Assembly (NCBI GenBank): GCA_938020505.1
Contig: CALIHR010000052.1
Span: forward strand, 84,527-148,526
Direction of reading: 5' to 3'
Origin: an uncultured Actinobaculum sp.
GTDB lineage: Bacteria; Actinomycetota; Actinomycetes; Actinomycetales; Actinomycetaceae
Length of the DNA: 64,000 nt
Position numbers and translations under genes: made by a program. The notes beneath the pieces were generated by a model. That model was not told the DNA's origin, did not search any database, and worked only from the letters and a program-made list of their open reading frames with translations. This document shows, piece after piece, positions 45,313 through 53,715 of the stretch (position 1 is its first letter; every line of letters begins with the position of its first letter).

Positions 45313-46731
45313 ATGGGTTTCATCGACTGGGCATTCGACGTCGCGGCGGCGCACCCCGACTTGACGGGCGCGCTCATCGACGTCGACGGCGAATGGCTTG
45401 ACATCCTGCTTCCCGACGGCCGCACGTTCCGCTTTCGCCCCGGCCAAATGATCGACGGATCGAAGCCCGAACCCGTCCGCCGCAAGCTCCTCGACCGCCT
45501 CATCTCCATCGGCGTCGCCCGCGCCGAGTCCGCGCCCGCCGAGTCCGCGCCCGCCGAGTCCGCCTTTCCCGCGTCCGGATCTCCCGCGTCTTCGAATCCC
45601 GGTTCGAGCGCGCCCGGGATCGACGCAGCCTCCGACCGATCCTCGGGCCCCGAATCTTTCGACGAGGACCCGCCGGAGGACGAGCCCTCCGCCGTCGCAG
45701 CAGAACGCCTTGAACCGTTGGACACAAGCAGCGGAGAGTCCGTTTTGGCCCACATCATGCCGATCGTGCGCAGCGCCGACTACTTCGTCGCCTCCCACGA
45801 CCACGCCCGCGACGACTCGATGATCTACGTCCCCCTCACTTCTTTCGTGGGCGCGGGCATCGCGATCGACGGCCGCGACCTCATCACGCCCATGTACTTC
45901 TCCGACGCCGAACGGCTGGGGCTTCCCACCGACATCGTCGGTTTCTTCCAGCAGGCGCTCATGCACCTGCGGACCTCCGACTTGGCCAACGGCCAGCCTT
46001 CCGTGCAGGTCCAGCCGGGAACTCTCGCGGGAGCGCAGATTTTCGAGTTCGCCGGCCCTCCCAGCTATCAAAGCTCGTGGTTCATGGACGTCGAAATGGC
46101 ACTCACCGTGGCCGAGTCGCTCAGTTCAGTCCACGACGACGGCCTCGCCCTGTTCGTTCCCGCCTCGCGCGACCTGGCGTTCGTGGTGATGGCCGACGAT
46201 CCGCATCTCGCCCCGCTGTTTCAGTATCTTTCGCGGGCCACGACAGACGCAGAATCGATCTACCCGCTTCCGCACGTGGTGACCGGCGACGGATGGAGCG
46301 AGTGGATTCCGATGAACGATCACCCCGCCGCCCGAATCCTCTCCAAGATCCGCGCGCGCTCGCGGGCGGCGATCTACAGCGTGCAGGAACGCGAGATGCG
46401 CACATGGCCCAATGACTTCGGAAAGCTGGCGCCGTTTGAAGTAATTCGCGACGGCGCTCTGACCTCCTCCGCGACCCGCTGGACGTCCCTCGACGGCTTC
46501 GGATCCGTTCCCGACGCCGAGTACATCGACTTCGTGCGCCAAAGGTCTCCCCATCCGTGGGACGCTGAGACGTCCGACCGCGTGCGGCTCCGAACCCAGG
46601 TGGCCCGCGACGTCTGGCACGAGGGCATGTCCCCCATGCACAATGTGTGGCCCCCGCGCTGGAATGTCGCCGGCTTTCCCGACGACGCCCAAATGGCCGC
46701 CCTCAAGGAAGCCTCAACCCGCGAGTTCTAA
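45313..46731 (+). CDS. Hypothetical protein, remotely DUF1444-like
   Basis: A 472-residue protein without signal or membrane segments. The N-terminus (GFIDWAFDVAAAHPDLTGALIDVDGEWLDILLPDGRTFRF) leads to a disordered Ala/Glu/Ser/Pro stretch with AESAP repeats (about residues 70-84). After residue 150 a folded part (MPIVRSADYF, IYVPLTSFVGAGIAIDG, FSDAERLGLPTDIVGFFQQALMHL, LFVPASRDLAFVVM) resembles DUF1444-type proteins, at low confidence. A C-terminal region contains WPPRWNVAGFPDDAQ. Its 3' end faces tgt. Confidence 0.72.
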   Translation: MGFIDWAFDVAAAHPDLTGALIDVDGEWLDILLPDGRTFRFRPGQMIDGSKPEPVRRKLLDRLISIGVARAESAPAESAPAESAFPASGSPASSNPGSSAPGIDAASDRSSGPESFDEDPPEDEPSAVAAERLEPLDTSSGESVLAHIMPIVRSADYFVASHDHARDDSMIYVPLTSFVGAGIAIDGRDLITPMYFSDAERLGLPTDIVGFFQQALMHLRTSDLANGQPSVQVQPGTLAGAQIFEFAGPPSYQSSWFMDVEMALTVAESLSSVHDDGLALFVPASRDLAFVVMADDPHLAPLFQYLSRATTDAESIYPLPHVVTGDGWSEWIPMNDHPAARILSKIRARSRAAIYSVQEREMRTWPNDFGKLAPFEVIRDGALTSSATRWTSLDGFGSVPDAEYIDFVRQRSPHPWDAETSDRVRLRTQVARDVWHEGMSPMHNVWPPRWNVAGFPDDAQMAALKEASTREF

Positions 46732-46764
46732 GCGGAGCGCATGGCTCCGCGGCCCGCTAAGTCC

Positions 46765-48003
46765 CTAGCCCATGCTTCTCCCCCGCTTTCCTGCGTAGAA
46801 CCGGCCAAGGGTCTCCTCCTTGAAGTCCGCGTAGTCGCCCGCCTCGATTGCCGCGCGGATCCCGTCGACGAGCCGCACGGTGAAGTGCTCATTGTGGATC
46901 GTCGCGAGTGTGGAGAAGAACATCTCCTTGGCCTTGTACAGATGGTGGAGGTACGCGCGCGAGTAGTGCGTGCACGTGTAACAGCCGCATCCGAGCACGA
47001 GCGGATTGAAATCGCGTCTGAACTGGGCGCGCGTGAGATTGAATCTCCCGTCCGGCGAGTAAATCGCGGCGTTGCGGGCAACGCGCGAAGGGTTGACGCA
47101 GTCGAACGTGTCGGCCCCGGCCTCCACCGCCGCGAAGAGATCGTCCGGCTCGGAGATCCCAAGAAGGTGGCGCGCCCGGTCTTCGGGCAGTTCCTGCGAG
47201 ACCCACCCGACGATCGTCCCCAGATTCTCCTTCTCCAGCGCCCCTCCGATGCCAAAGCCGTCGAATCTCTGCCCGTCCGCTTCCATCCCGCCGAGGTCGC
47301 GGGCGGCCTTTCGCCGCAGATCCTCGTATTGGGCGCCTTGGACAACCCCGAAGAGCTGCTGGTAGGGCTTGCCTTCGCGTTCGGCCGTCAGTGCGCGATG
47401 GGCCGCCAGACACCGCAGCGCCCATCCCCTCGTGCGTTCGAGGGCCTCCTCCTGGTAGGCGCGGGAGTTGAGCAGCGTCGTCAGCTCGTCGAAGGCGAAG
47501 ATCACATCCGCTCCAAGCTCATGTTGGATGCGCATTGAGACTTCGGGCGTGAATCGGTGGCGACTTCCGTCGAGGTGGGATCGGAACCACACGCCATCGT
47601 CGTCGACGTCGGCCAGGCGTTCCTTCGACGGCGCCACCGTCCTGTCGGCGTGCGACAAACCCGAGAACTCCTCGGAAAGCACCTTCTTGAAGCCCGACCC
47701 CAGAGACAGGACCTGAAACCCGCCCGAGTCGGTGAACGTCGGACCGCGCCAGTTCATGAACTTCCCGAGCCCGCCGGCTTCGTCGACGATGTCGGAGCCC
47801 GGCTGCAGGTACAAGTGATAGGCGTTGGCGAGCACGGCCTGCGCGCCGACGTCGGCAATCGCCTCGGGCGCCACTGCCTTGACCGTGGCTTTGGTTCCGA
47901 CCGGAACGAAGGCAGGCGTGGCAATCTCGCCGTGCGGGGTGGCAAGCACTCCCGTGCGGGCAAGCGGGTGGGCGTCTAAGCGGGTTCGAATCTCAAACGT
48001 CAT
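46765..48003 (-). CDS. tgt: tRNA-guanine transglycosylase
   Basis: Exchanges guanine-34 of tRNAs for a queuine precursor (preQ1 in the usual bacterial enzyme). At 412 residues it has the TIM-barrel motifs: TDSGGFQVLSLG, FAFDELTTLL, FGVVQGAQYEDLR, GFGIGGALEKEN and, near the end, zinc-binding CGCYTCTHYSRAYLHHL (Cys-Cys-Cys-His). It overlaps the upstream transporter gene by four bases (ATGA). The sequence TFDCVNPSRVARNAAIYSPDGRFNL shows some unusual residues, but the catalytic aspartates are in place. Confidence 0.93.
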   Translation of the reverse strand: MTFEIRTRLDAHPLARTGVLATPHGEIATPAFVPVGTKATVKAVAPEAIADVGAQAVLANAYHLYLQPGSDIVDEAGGLGKFMNWRGPTFTDSGGFQVLSLGSGFKKVLSEEFSGLSHADRTVAPSKERLADVDDDGVWFRSHLDGSRHRFTPEVSMRIQHELGADVIFAFDELTTLLNSRAYQEEALERTRGWALRCLAAHRALTAEREGKPYQQLFGVVQGAQYEDLRRKAARDLGGMEADGQRFDGFGIGGALEKENLGTIVGWVSQELPEDRARHLLGISEPDDLFAAVEAGADTFDCVNPSRVARNAAIYSPDGRFNLTRAQFRRDFNPLVLGCGCYTCTHYSRAYLHHLYKAKEMFFSTLATIHNEHFTVRLVDGIRAAIEAGDYADFKEETLGRFYAGKRGRSMG

Positions 48004-48719
48004 CTCTTAATCTCCTTGCCGTCGGCCTCCGAAACCCGCTCTTCAGCGGAAGATTCTGCGTACGCGGGATCCGTCTTCTTGACGAATCCGATGACGGCGT
48101 AGGTCAGCGGCAGGAAAACGGCTTCGACGCCGACTTTGTAGGCGAAACCGACGAGCATGAGGTTGAGGATCGTGGCCCATCCGGCGTTCCCTGCCCACGC
48201 GATGAGGCAGAAGACGGCGGTGTCGGCGGCCTCTCCCACCACGGTCGATCCGAGCAGGCGCGCCCACAGGCGTTTCTCTCCGAAGGCCTTTTTGATCTTG
48301 ACGAGCACAAGGGAGTTGAGGAGCTGGCCCGCGAGGTATCCCAGCAGCGAAGCGACGACGAAGCGCGGCACCTGGCCGAGAACCGCTTCGAAGGCCGCCT
48401 GGTTCTTGTAGTCGGGGTCGGCAGGCGCGATCTGAACGAGCCAGAAAGTCAAAGACGCCAGAATCTGAACGACGAATCCGGTGACGATGACTCTGCGCGC
48501 CAGCTGAAAACCGTAGACTTCGGAGAGGACGTCGCCGAGGATGTATGTCAGCGGGAAGAGGATGGCTCCGCCGTCGAACACCAGGTGCCACGAGAGGCCT
48601 CCGACGGCTACGTCCACGCCGATGAGTTTCGTGGCGGCGATATTGGACAACAAAAGGAATGCGACGAAGCACACTGCAACGATGTCGAAGTGTCCTCGGC
48701 GGACATGACGGTGGCTCAC
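48000..48719 (-). CDS. Queuosine precursor transporter (YhhQ/VUT family)
   Basis: A 239-residue integral membrane protein, about six helices. VUT/COG1738 landmarks are LLLSNIAATKLIGV, GGAILFPLTYILGDVLSEVYGF, RRVIVTGFVVQILASLTFWLVQI, VASLLGYLAGQLLNSLVLVKIKK and GSTVVGEAADTAVFCLIAW. The family imports queuosine precursors (preQ0/preQ1, or queuine). The start is GTG 48719 behind AAGGAG. Its coupling to tgt implies salvage rather than synthesis of the Q base; no preQ1 biosynthesis gene is in the window. Confidence 0.9.
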   Translation of the reverse strand: MSHRHVRRGHFDIVAVCFVAFLLLSNIAATKLIGVDVAVGGLSWHLVFDGGAILFPLTYILGDVLSEVYGFQLARRVIVTGFVVQILASLTFWLVQIAPADPDYKNQAAFEAVLGQVPRFVVASLLGYLAGQLLNSLVLVKIKKAFGEKRLWARLLGSTVVGEAADTAVFCLIAWAGNAGWATILNLMLVGFAYKVGVEAVFLPLTYAVIGFVKKTDPAYAESSAEERVSEADGKEIKR

Positions 48720-48900
48720 GGAGAACTCCTTTAGACAGGTCTTTCAGCGCAGTTCGCCCCGCGCTGCCACCACGGAGGCCGGTTTGAAACCGAGACGTCG
48801 AATCGCTCCGCCGTCCTCGTAGAGTGTAGCGCCGTACGCGCCCGACGCGAAGCCCAAACCCGCGATCGCCGTATGTTCAATCGTCTTTCGCGCTCCATTT

Positions 48901-50514
48901 TCACACCCCGTGCCTTCGCGTTCCAATGACTGTTCCGTCTGGCCGGGTGAAGATGAATCCACCGTCGTGGTGGGCGATCGTTGTCATCTCCCGATGGACG
49001 AGGGCATGGTGATGCCAGCACAGCAGGACGGCGTTGGCCAAGTCCGTTGCGCCTCCCCCTCTCCAAGGCAAGGCATGGTGTATCTGGCCGTGGGCGATTG
49101 TCTCCGAGCACCCCGGGTACCGACAGGTCCGATCCCTGGCGATTACAGCGCGAGTCTGCCCAGGCGTGAACAAACGCTTGCTTCGCCCCGCGTCGAGAAC
49201 TTCCCCGGTCGCAGAGAACACGATGCGGCCAGCCGAAGAATCGCATGTCAGCCTGGCAAGCTGAGTCATCGACAGTGCGGTCCCGTCGTCAAAAGCGGCC
49301 GGCTCCGCTCCAACCAAAGCTTTCAGATCGATTGCAGAGGGAATGACCGCCAGGAGGGGCCCAAGCTTCTTCCGTTGCCAGCGAACCTTTTCTAGGCACG
49401 CGCCGGCCCGCCCCTGCCCGCCGGTCTCGACGCACCGCCTCGAAGCATCGGGGCTCACGCCGTCATCGGTCCGGTCCGTTTCGGCGGCCCCGACGCCGCC
49501 CGCGTCGACGCCTCCGGTCGCCGCGACGTCGCTTTTGAACATCGAGAGCGAGCCCTCCGAAGAATCGTTTGCGTCGAGGGCAGGACAGCCATCGGCGGCG
49601 CCTTCCAAGCGCATGAGAGTCGCCAGGGGAACATGAACCGACAAATGCGGGCGGATGCGAGCCCCTGCGGCCAGAGTCCCCTCGTCAAGGCGGGCACTGG
49701 CAAGCTCAACAAGGGCGCCGGCGCGCCGTTCCGGAAGAGTGCGCGAGTCGTCGGCGTCTTTTCGCCCCATGAGCGCGCTCAACGCCGTGTCAACGAGCGC
49801 CGAGGTCTCGCTGGAAAGCCAACCGCTGACGCGCATCCCCCATCCCGCTGGAGAAAATACGACTTTCTCCCGCGCGGCTTCGTCTTTCTCCGCCGCCACG
49901 CCCATGGCAGGGTCTTCCCGCAGGGCGCGCGCTTTGAGACGTCGCTCGAATTCGCGCGGGGCAAACTGACGCGCCCACTGAACTATCTCTTCTTGAACCC
50001 CCTCGCGGCGAAGCGCCTCCCGCAGGGCGGGCGTGGAAAACACCCGCCGAACGCCGTCGACATGCTCGGCGAACACGTCCCCCGACTCCAGCGCGGCGGC
50101 CATGACCGGCAACTCCTCGCCTAAAGATTGGGCGCGCGCGATTTCGCGGGCGGCGGCAGCCGGCGACTGCCCCGAGGCCTTCTCGTTCCAACGGGCCAGC
50201 GTTCGCTCACCCGAAGCGCGCCAACTGCCTCTTTCGCCAATCGCAAGGAGCCAGCGCCCCCGCACCGCCCCCAGGCGCGAGGCCAACCCCGCCAGCGCCT
50301 CGGCGCCGGCAAGAAGCTCCTCATCAGAAGCCCTTGACACATCCAGACCGGCCAGAACCGAAATGTCGGCCTTCAAACCGTTCAGAGACTCGCCCACACC
50401 GGGCGTCCGATCCCCATCGAACGCCCTCCCGCCGCCCGCACGGGCACGGCTTCGAGAAGGCGCCGCCCCCGGGTGGCAAAACACGCCCGCCACATCGACG
50501 TCGTCGAGAGCCAT
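48901..50514 (-). CDS. DUF222/HNH endonuclease-domain protein (13E12-like)
   Basis: ATG 50514 follows AAGGAGG. The 537-residue protein has an actinobacterial DUF222 domain (ELLAGAEALAGLASRLGAVRGRWL, ARWNEKASGQSPAAAAREIARAQ, LVDTALSALMGRKDADDSRTLPERRAGALVELA) and a C-terminal HNH domain: RDRTCRYPGCSETIAHGQIHHALPWRGGGATDLANAVLLCWHHHALVH (read in pieces). The HNH cysteine, histidine and asparagine positions are present. Such genes are repeated in actinobacterial genomes, sometimes called 13E12 repeats; their role is unclear. Confidence 0.9.
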   Translation of the reverse strand: MALDDVDVAGVFCHPGAAPSRSRARAGGGRAFDGDRTPGVGESLNGLKADISVLAGLDVSRASDEELLAGAEALAGLASRLGAVRGRWLLAIGERGSWRASGERTLARWNEKASGQSPAAAAREIARAQSLGEELPVMAAALESGDVFAEHVDGVRRVFSTPALREALRREGVQEEIVQWARQFAPREFERRLKARALREDPAMGVAAEKDEAAREKVVFSPAGWGMRVSGWLSSETSALVDTALSALMGRKDADDSRTLPERRAGALVELASARLDEGTLAAGARIRPHLSVHVPLATLMRLEGAADGCPALDANDSSEGSLSMFKSDVAATGGVDAGGVGAAETDRTDDGVSPDASRRCVETGGQGRAGACLEKVRWQRKKLGPLLAVIPSAIDLKALVGAEPAAFDDGTALSMTQLARLTCDSSAGRIVFSATGEVLDAGRSKRLFTPGQTRAVIARDRTCRYPGCSETIAHGQIHHALPWRGGGATDLANAVLLCWHHHALVHREMTTIAHHDGGFIFTRPDGTVIGTRRHGV

Positions 50515-50899
50515 TGTGCCCGCCTCCTTCTGCAAAACCTCTGGCGTTTCCCTCTTCCCTCATCATACACAAAGTTTGGTATAGTTTCAAATTTTTGTTC
50601 GACATCTTCTGTCATTTATTCGCTAGGTCAAACGCCACGAGACGCCCGACGACGCCGCATTCGCGCCGCACGCGCAACTTCCGCGTCGACGTGCCGCTGT
50701 CGGAGAAGGTGCGCGCCACAACACCCCCGCACGCGCAACTTCTGCGCAGCACCCCGCCCGTAGCGGCCGAAGGCCCGAACCGTACCAGAACAAACCGCCC
50801 CAAAACGAACCGCCCCAGAACAAACCGACCTACAACGAACCCGAAAACAAACAGCCCGAGAGCAAACGAACACCAGAACGAACCGCCCCAGAGCGAACC
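50515..50899. other. Intergenic region with A/C-rich repeat, no gene
   Basis: Upstream of the HNH gene. The first 130 bp are A+T-rich around 50560-50625. Then GC-rich sequence and a degenerate repeat (50779-50904) follow. The plus-strand frames here lack codon-like structure and are not genes. Confidence 0.6.
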
Positions 50900-50904
50900 C
50901 TAAA
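50779..50904. repeat. Degenerate 15-bp tandem repeat (AACCGCCCCAGAACG type)
   Basis: About eight imperfect units such as AACCGCCCCAGAACA and AACCGACCTACAACG follow one another at 15-bp spacing. The plus strand is almost free of T and poor in G. The array ends at the stop of the DUF4261 gene. Confidence 0.8.
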
Positions 50905-51796
50905 ACCCGATATGCAAAACCGCCGCGCGGTCAGCCGGGCTCACAGCCTGCGAAACGACCAGATCCTTGCCGTCGCGATACCCGACGCTTTGCCCGGGAA
51001 GCAGGAATGCGTCGGCGGAAAGCAAGTAGTCGACCACGTTTGACAGCATCGCATAGACCTCTTCCTCGCTGTGCAGGGACCCGACTACCTCGAGGTCAAG
51101 ATGCCCGAACAACGGCAAGCCCAACGTCCGGCCGTAAACGAGATCCGGCTTGGACACGCGGATTCCCACCCACAGCGGAATCGGGGCTTGCCCTTTGCTC
51201 AAGAGGTCCGCAAATTCAACCACCATCTGCGGAGGCTGCACGACGCCGAGCTCCGGCCGGAAGAGCCCAACCGCCGACTTCTCGCGCATGAGCGCATCGG
51301 CCACTTCCGCGAGAACAACGTGCGCGGTCACCGCACGCCGCCTCAATGCGATTTCGCGGGGAAGCCCCTCCAGCTCGGAAATCTCCTCACCGGTGAAACC
51401 CGGCATCCGCGAACTGCCCGCCTCCGCCGCCCGATCGCCGACGTCGCCATCTGAATCGCCGCCTTCTCGTTCAAAACCGTTCGCTTCAGCCCCAAAACCG
51501 CCAACGTCCTCCATCGGGGCGAAACAGGTCAAGGCGACATGAAAGCCGTGTGCGGGAAGCCGCCCCCTTTCCGGCACGGCCTCCCCCGAAACCGGGCTTA
51601 GCAGAACGACGACGTCGCGCAACGCAAACCGCAGAATGCTGCCGCCCCGCTCCCATGCGAAGGCGATGCTCTCATTCCACAGCGTTCCCACACGCGCCGC
51701 AGCCCCCTCGAGGTCGATGGGGGCGGTGAACAGAGCCGTCGCGGAGAAAATCTCCGGAGCGTCGGGATGGATCATCGAAACGGGGAACTCGGTCAT
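50900..51796 (-). CDS. DUF4261 domain protein
   Basis: A 298-residue soluble protein. The N-terminal part contains ATALFTAPIDLEGAAARVG and FALRDVVVLLSPVSGEAVP. A DUF4261-like C-terminus follows: MVVEFADLLSKGQAPIPLWVGIRVSKPD, then GHLDLEVVGSLHSEEEVYAMLSNVVDYLL and DGKDLVVSQ. An acidic insert (about residues 100-125) interrupts the two parts. DUF4261 domains have no known activity but occur widely in bacteria, often near toxin-immunity genes. The gene stands alone, with degenerate repeats on both sides. Confidence 0.78.
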   Translation of the reverse strand: MTEFPVSMIHPDAPEIFSATALFTAPIDLEGAAARVGTLWNESIAFAWERGGSILRFALRDVVVLLSPVSGEAVPERGRLPAHGFHVALTCFAPMEDVGGFGAEANGFEREGGDSDGDVGDRAAEAGSSRMPGFTGEEISELEGLPREIALRRRAVTAHVVLAEVADALMREKSAVGLFRPELGVVQPPQMVVEFADLLSKGQAPIPLWVGIRVSKPDLVYGRTLGLPLFGHLDLEVVGSLHSEEEVYAMLSNVVDYLLSADAFLLPGQSVGYRDGKDLVVSQAVSPADRAAVLHIGF

Positions 51797-52333
51797 GCCG
51801 ATCTCCTACGAAACAAGTCGAAACCTCGGGGACAGGTCGAAACCGCCGGAACGAGTTGGGATCCCGCCGCCAAGCCGACGGCGATTCGCCAGACCGCCGA
51901 CGACTCGCCGACGACTCGCCAAGCCGCCGGCGTCGAGCAGAGCGGCTTCCGGAAAGCGCCGAACAACGGAACGGCGCCTTGGGATCGGATGGCCGACGGG
52001 CAGCGGCCTCCAGGCGACGCCGAACAACAAAGGCGCCGAAAAGACGCGGACAAAACAAGGGCAAAGACATAGATAAGGCTGGGTGGTTCGAATCGACAGC
52101 AGCGGAAACGAACCACCCAGCCAATTGGCAAGGAATCCGGGATTCCCACACGCTCACCTCATTTGGGACGGATGCATCTTGCCATTGCGCGCACCCGATG
52201 GGGGCGCAAGCTCTATGAAGTTGTGCTGCTCTAATGGTATACCGCAGACTTGCGATCCGCAGCAACCGTAGGTCTAAAAGTCTAGGCACTTTCGACCGAC
52301 ATCACAAATCGACTTAGCCGACAGTGAAATTCA
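51797..52333. other. Intergenic region with 14-bp hairpin and short repeats
   Basis: No gene is supported. GACGACTCGCC-like units repeat at about 51890-51925. A perfect stem pairs GGCTGGGTGGTTCG (52077-52090) with CGAACCACCCAGCC (52109-52122) around an 18-nt loop. A tRNA-like stretch at 52225-52275 does not fold into a complete tRNA. Confidence 0.6.
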
Positions 52334-52885
52334 TCAGAGGTCTGCCAAACGCGTGTAGGTCTCGACGAAGACTTCTTCCGGAGTCCCGGGGTTTTCGACG
52401 ACGAAGCCGAGCTCGTCGTCCTCGAGCCTCTCCAAAGTGGCGTACTGGTTGGACAGCAGCGAAGGGTTCATGAAGTGCCCGCGCCTCTTTTCCATCCTCT
52501 CCGCGTTGAGGTCTTCGGGCGGCGCGACGTGCGCGAAGACGGTTCGAGCGCCATTTTCCCGCAACGTGTCGCGATACTTGCGCTTGAGGGCGGAGCAGGA
52601 GACGACGGTCGAATGGCCGACGGCGTTCTCCGCCCGCATCCAGTCTCGAATTGCCTCGAGCCACGGTTGGCGGTCGGCGTCGTCGAGGGGAAGGCCGGAC
52701 GCCTGCTTGTCGCGGTTCGCCTGTGTGTGGAACTCGTCGCCCTCGGCGTAAACATAGCCGAGTTTGCCCGCGAGCATCATGCCGATCGTTGTCTTTCCGG
52801 AGCCCGCAACGCCCATGACAACGATGTTGACGGGCCCTTTCGCCCGCGGCGGCGCTGGCAAGTGTGGAATGTCGGATTCGCTCAT
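52334..52885 (-). CDS. gntK: Gluconokinase
   Basis: Phosphorylates gluconate to 6-phosphogluconate, feeding the pentose-phosphate pathway. At 183 residues it shows P-loop VVMGVAGSGKTTIG, the GDEFHTQANRDKQASGLPLDDADRQPWL block, VSCSALKRKYRDTLRE and the C-terminal ATLERLEDDELGF. It lies alone, with its promoter and a candidate operator at 52938-53001. Confidence 0.93.
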   Translation of the reverse strand: MSESDIPHLPAPPRAKGPVNIVVMGVAGSGKTTIGMMLAGKLGYVYAEGDEFHTQANRDKQASGLPLDDADRQPWLEAIRDWMRAENAVGHSTVVSCSALKRKYRDTLRENGARTVFAHVAPPEDLNAERMEKRRGHFMNPSLLSNQYATLERLEDDELGFVVENPGTPEEVFVETYTRLADL

Positions 52886-52937
52886 CGCTTCCTCGCTTTC
52901 GCTTTCGCAGCGGAGTCGGCGCCCGCCGCATTGCTTG

Positions 52938-53001
52938 TACCGTGTCTACGGTATCCCATTGCGAAGGCTGCGGGTATATGGGCTTGTCAACTTTGACGCA
53001 A
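52938..53001 (-). promoter_or_regulatory. Gluconokinase promoter with inverted-repeat operator
   Basis: On the minus strand TTGCGT (53001-52996), 17 bp, TATACC (52978-52973) makes a plausible promoter. About 20 bp downstream lies TACCGT-GTCT-ACGGTA (52938-52953), a 6-bp dyad that a sugar-acid repressor could use. The regulator is not identified. Confidence 0.5.
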
Positions 53002-53037
53002 TGCACGTCCCAGTTCCGGCGGGGTGCACGCCCCCGT

Positions 53038-53715
53038 TCAGCCAGCGCCCTTCCCAGGTCCGCCGCCGTCCATGTTCATGAAGTGCGGGCCGCGCGCCGC
53101 GAGTTCGACGGCGTACATCGGCCCCCAATGCCTCCAGGGCTCCTTCGACAGGTAATCGTTGGTGAAGCGCATGTCGTCGGAGACTTCCGTGACGCAGAAC
53201 TCGGGGATCTTCAGGCCGACGACGGGCGCGAGCCTCTCGCACTCGGCGACGATGAGCCCCTCGTTCTGGCCGGCGAACACGTCGAACTCCCAACCGTCCT
53301 CGTCGTACCAGAGCGAGTAGCGATTCTTCAAGATGACGGTGGGGCAGCGCCGGATGATCTGGGTTGCCACGGCGAGGTCCAAGCTGGATTCCATTTCGTA
53401 GCGCTCGCCTTGGACCGCCGGCGACTTCACCGCCATCGAGGCGGAGGCCCCCTCTTCGGCGTCGGCCAGAAGCCCGGTGAGAAGCCGCCGTTCGTACGCG
53501 CCCAAATAGTCAGTCGCCTCGTCGAAAGCCGGGCACTCGACGGACCTTCCGGGAAAGGCGATCCTCACGCGCACGGCGTACCCGTCCTCGGCGAATACGT
53601 ACGCCTGAACGATCACCTGCTTCGAGCCGTGCCGAACCACGTCCTTCGGCAGCGCGCGCACCAAGAACTTGCGCTCGAACTCGAATTGAAGGTCGACGTC
53701 GTCGGAATCGCTCAT
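53038..53715 (-). CDS. CYTH-domain protein
   Basis: A triphosphate-tunnel metalloenzyme family protein of 225 residues. The hallmark EFERKFLV (ExExK) lies at residues 12-19, followed by basic strand elements AVRVRIAFPG, and later the ILKNRYSLWYDEDGWEFDVFAG block (R and E/D ligands) and IVAECERLAPVVGL. CYTH members act on triphosphate substrates (adenylate cyclase, thiamine-triphosphatase or inorganic triphosphatase); this one is unassigned. It is coupled to the MFS gene by an ATGA overlap. Confidence 0.87.
   Translation of the reverse strand: MSDSDDVDLQFEFERKFLVRALPKDVVRHGSKQVIVQAYVFAEDGYAVRVRIAFPGRSVECPAFDEATDYLGAYERRLLTGLLADAEEGASASMAVKSPAVQGERYEMESSLDLAVATQIIRRCPTVILKNRYSLWYDEDGWEFDVFAGQNEGLIVAECERLAPVVGLKIPEFCVTEVSDDMRFTNDYLSKEPWRHWGPMYAVELAARGPHFMNMDGGGPGKGAG

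Noticed and set aside
48725..48770. Possible preQ1 riboswitch upstream of the queuosine-precursor transporter
   Set aside because: A CAGCGC/GCGCTG hairpin is present in the leader, but the loop sequence and A-rich 3' tail of known preQ1 classes are missing. A covariance search would decide.
48744..48962. Minus-strand open frame of 72 codons between the transporter and HNH genes
   Set aside because: It overlaps the 3' end of the HNH gene and has no recognisable domain or ribosome site. It may be a leftover, but the evidence is too thin.
50334..50903. Plus-strand open frame over the A/C-rich repeat (TNRPKTNRPRTN-like product)
   Set aside because: The product is only a translation of the repeat and overlaps the start of the HNH gene on the other strand.
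52222..52280. tRNA-like stretch (TCTAATGGTATACC ... TTGCGATCCGCAG)
   Set aside because: The anticodon stem has a mismatch and there is no T arm with TTCGA or a matching acceptor stem. Possibly a degraded tRNA or coincidence.
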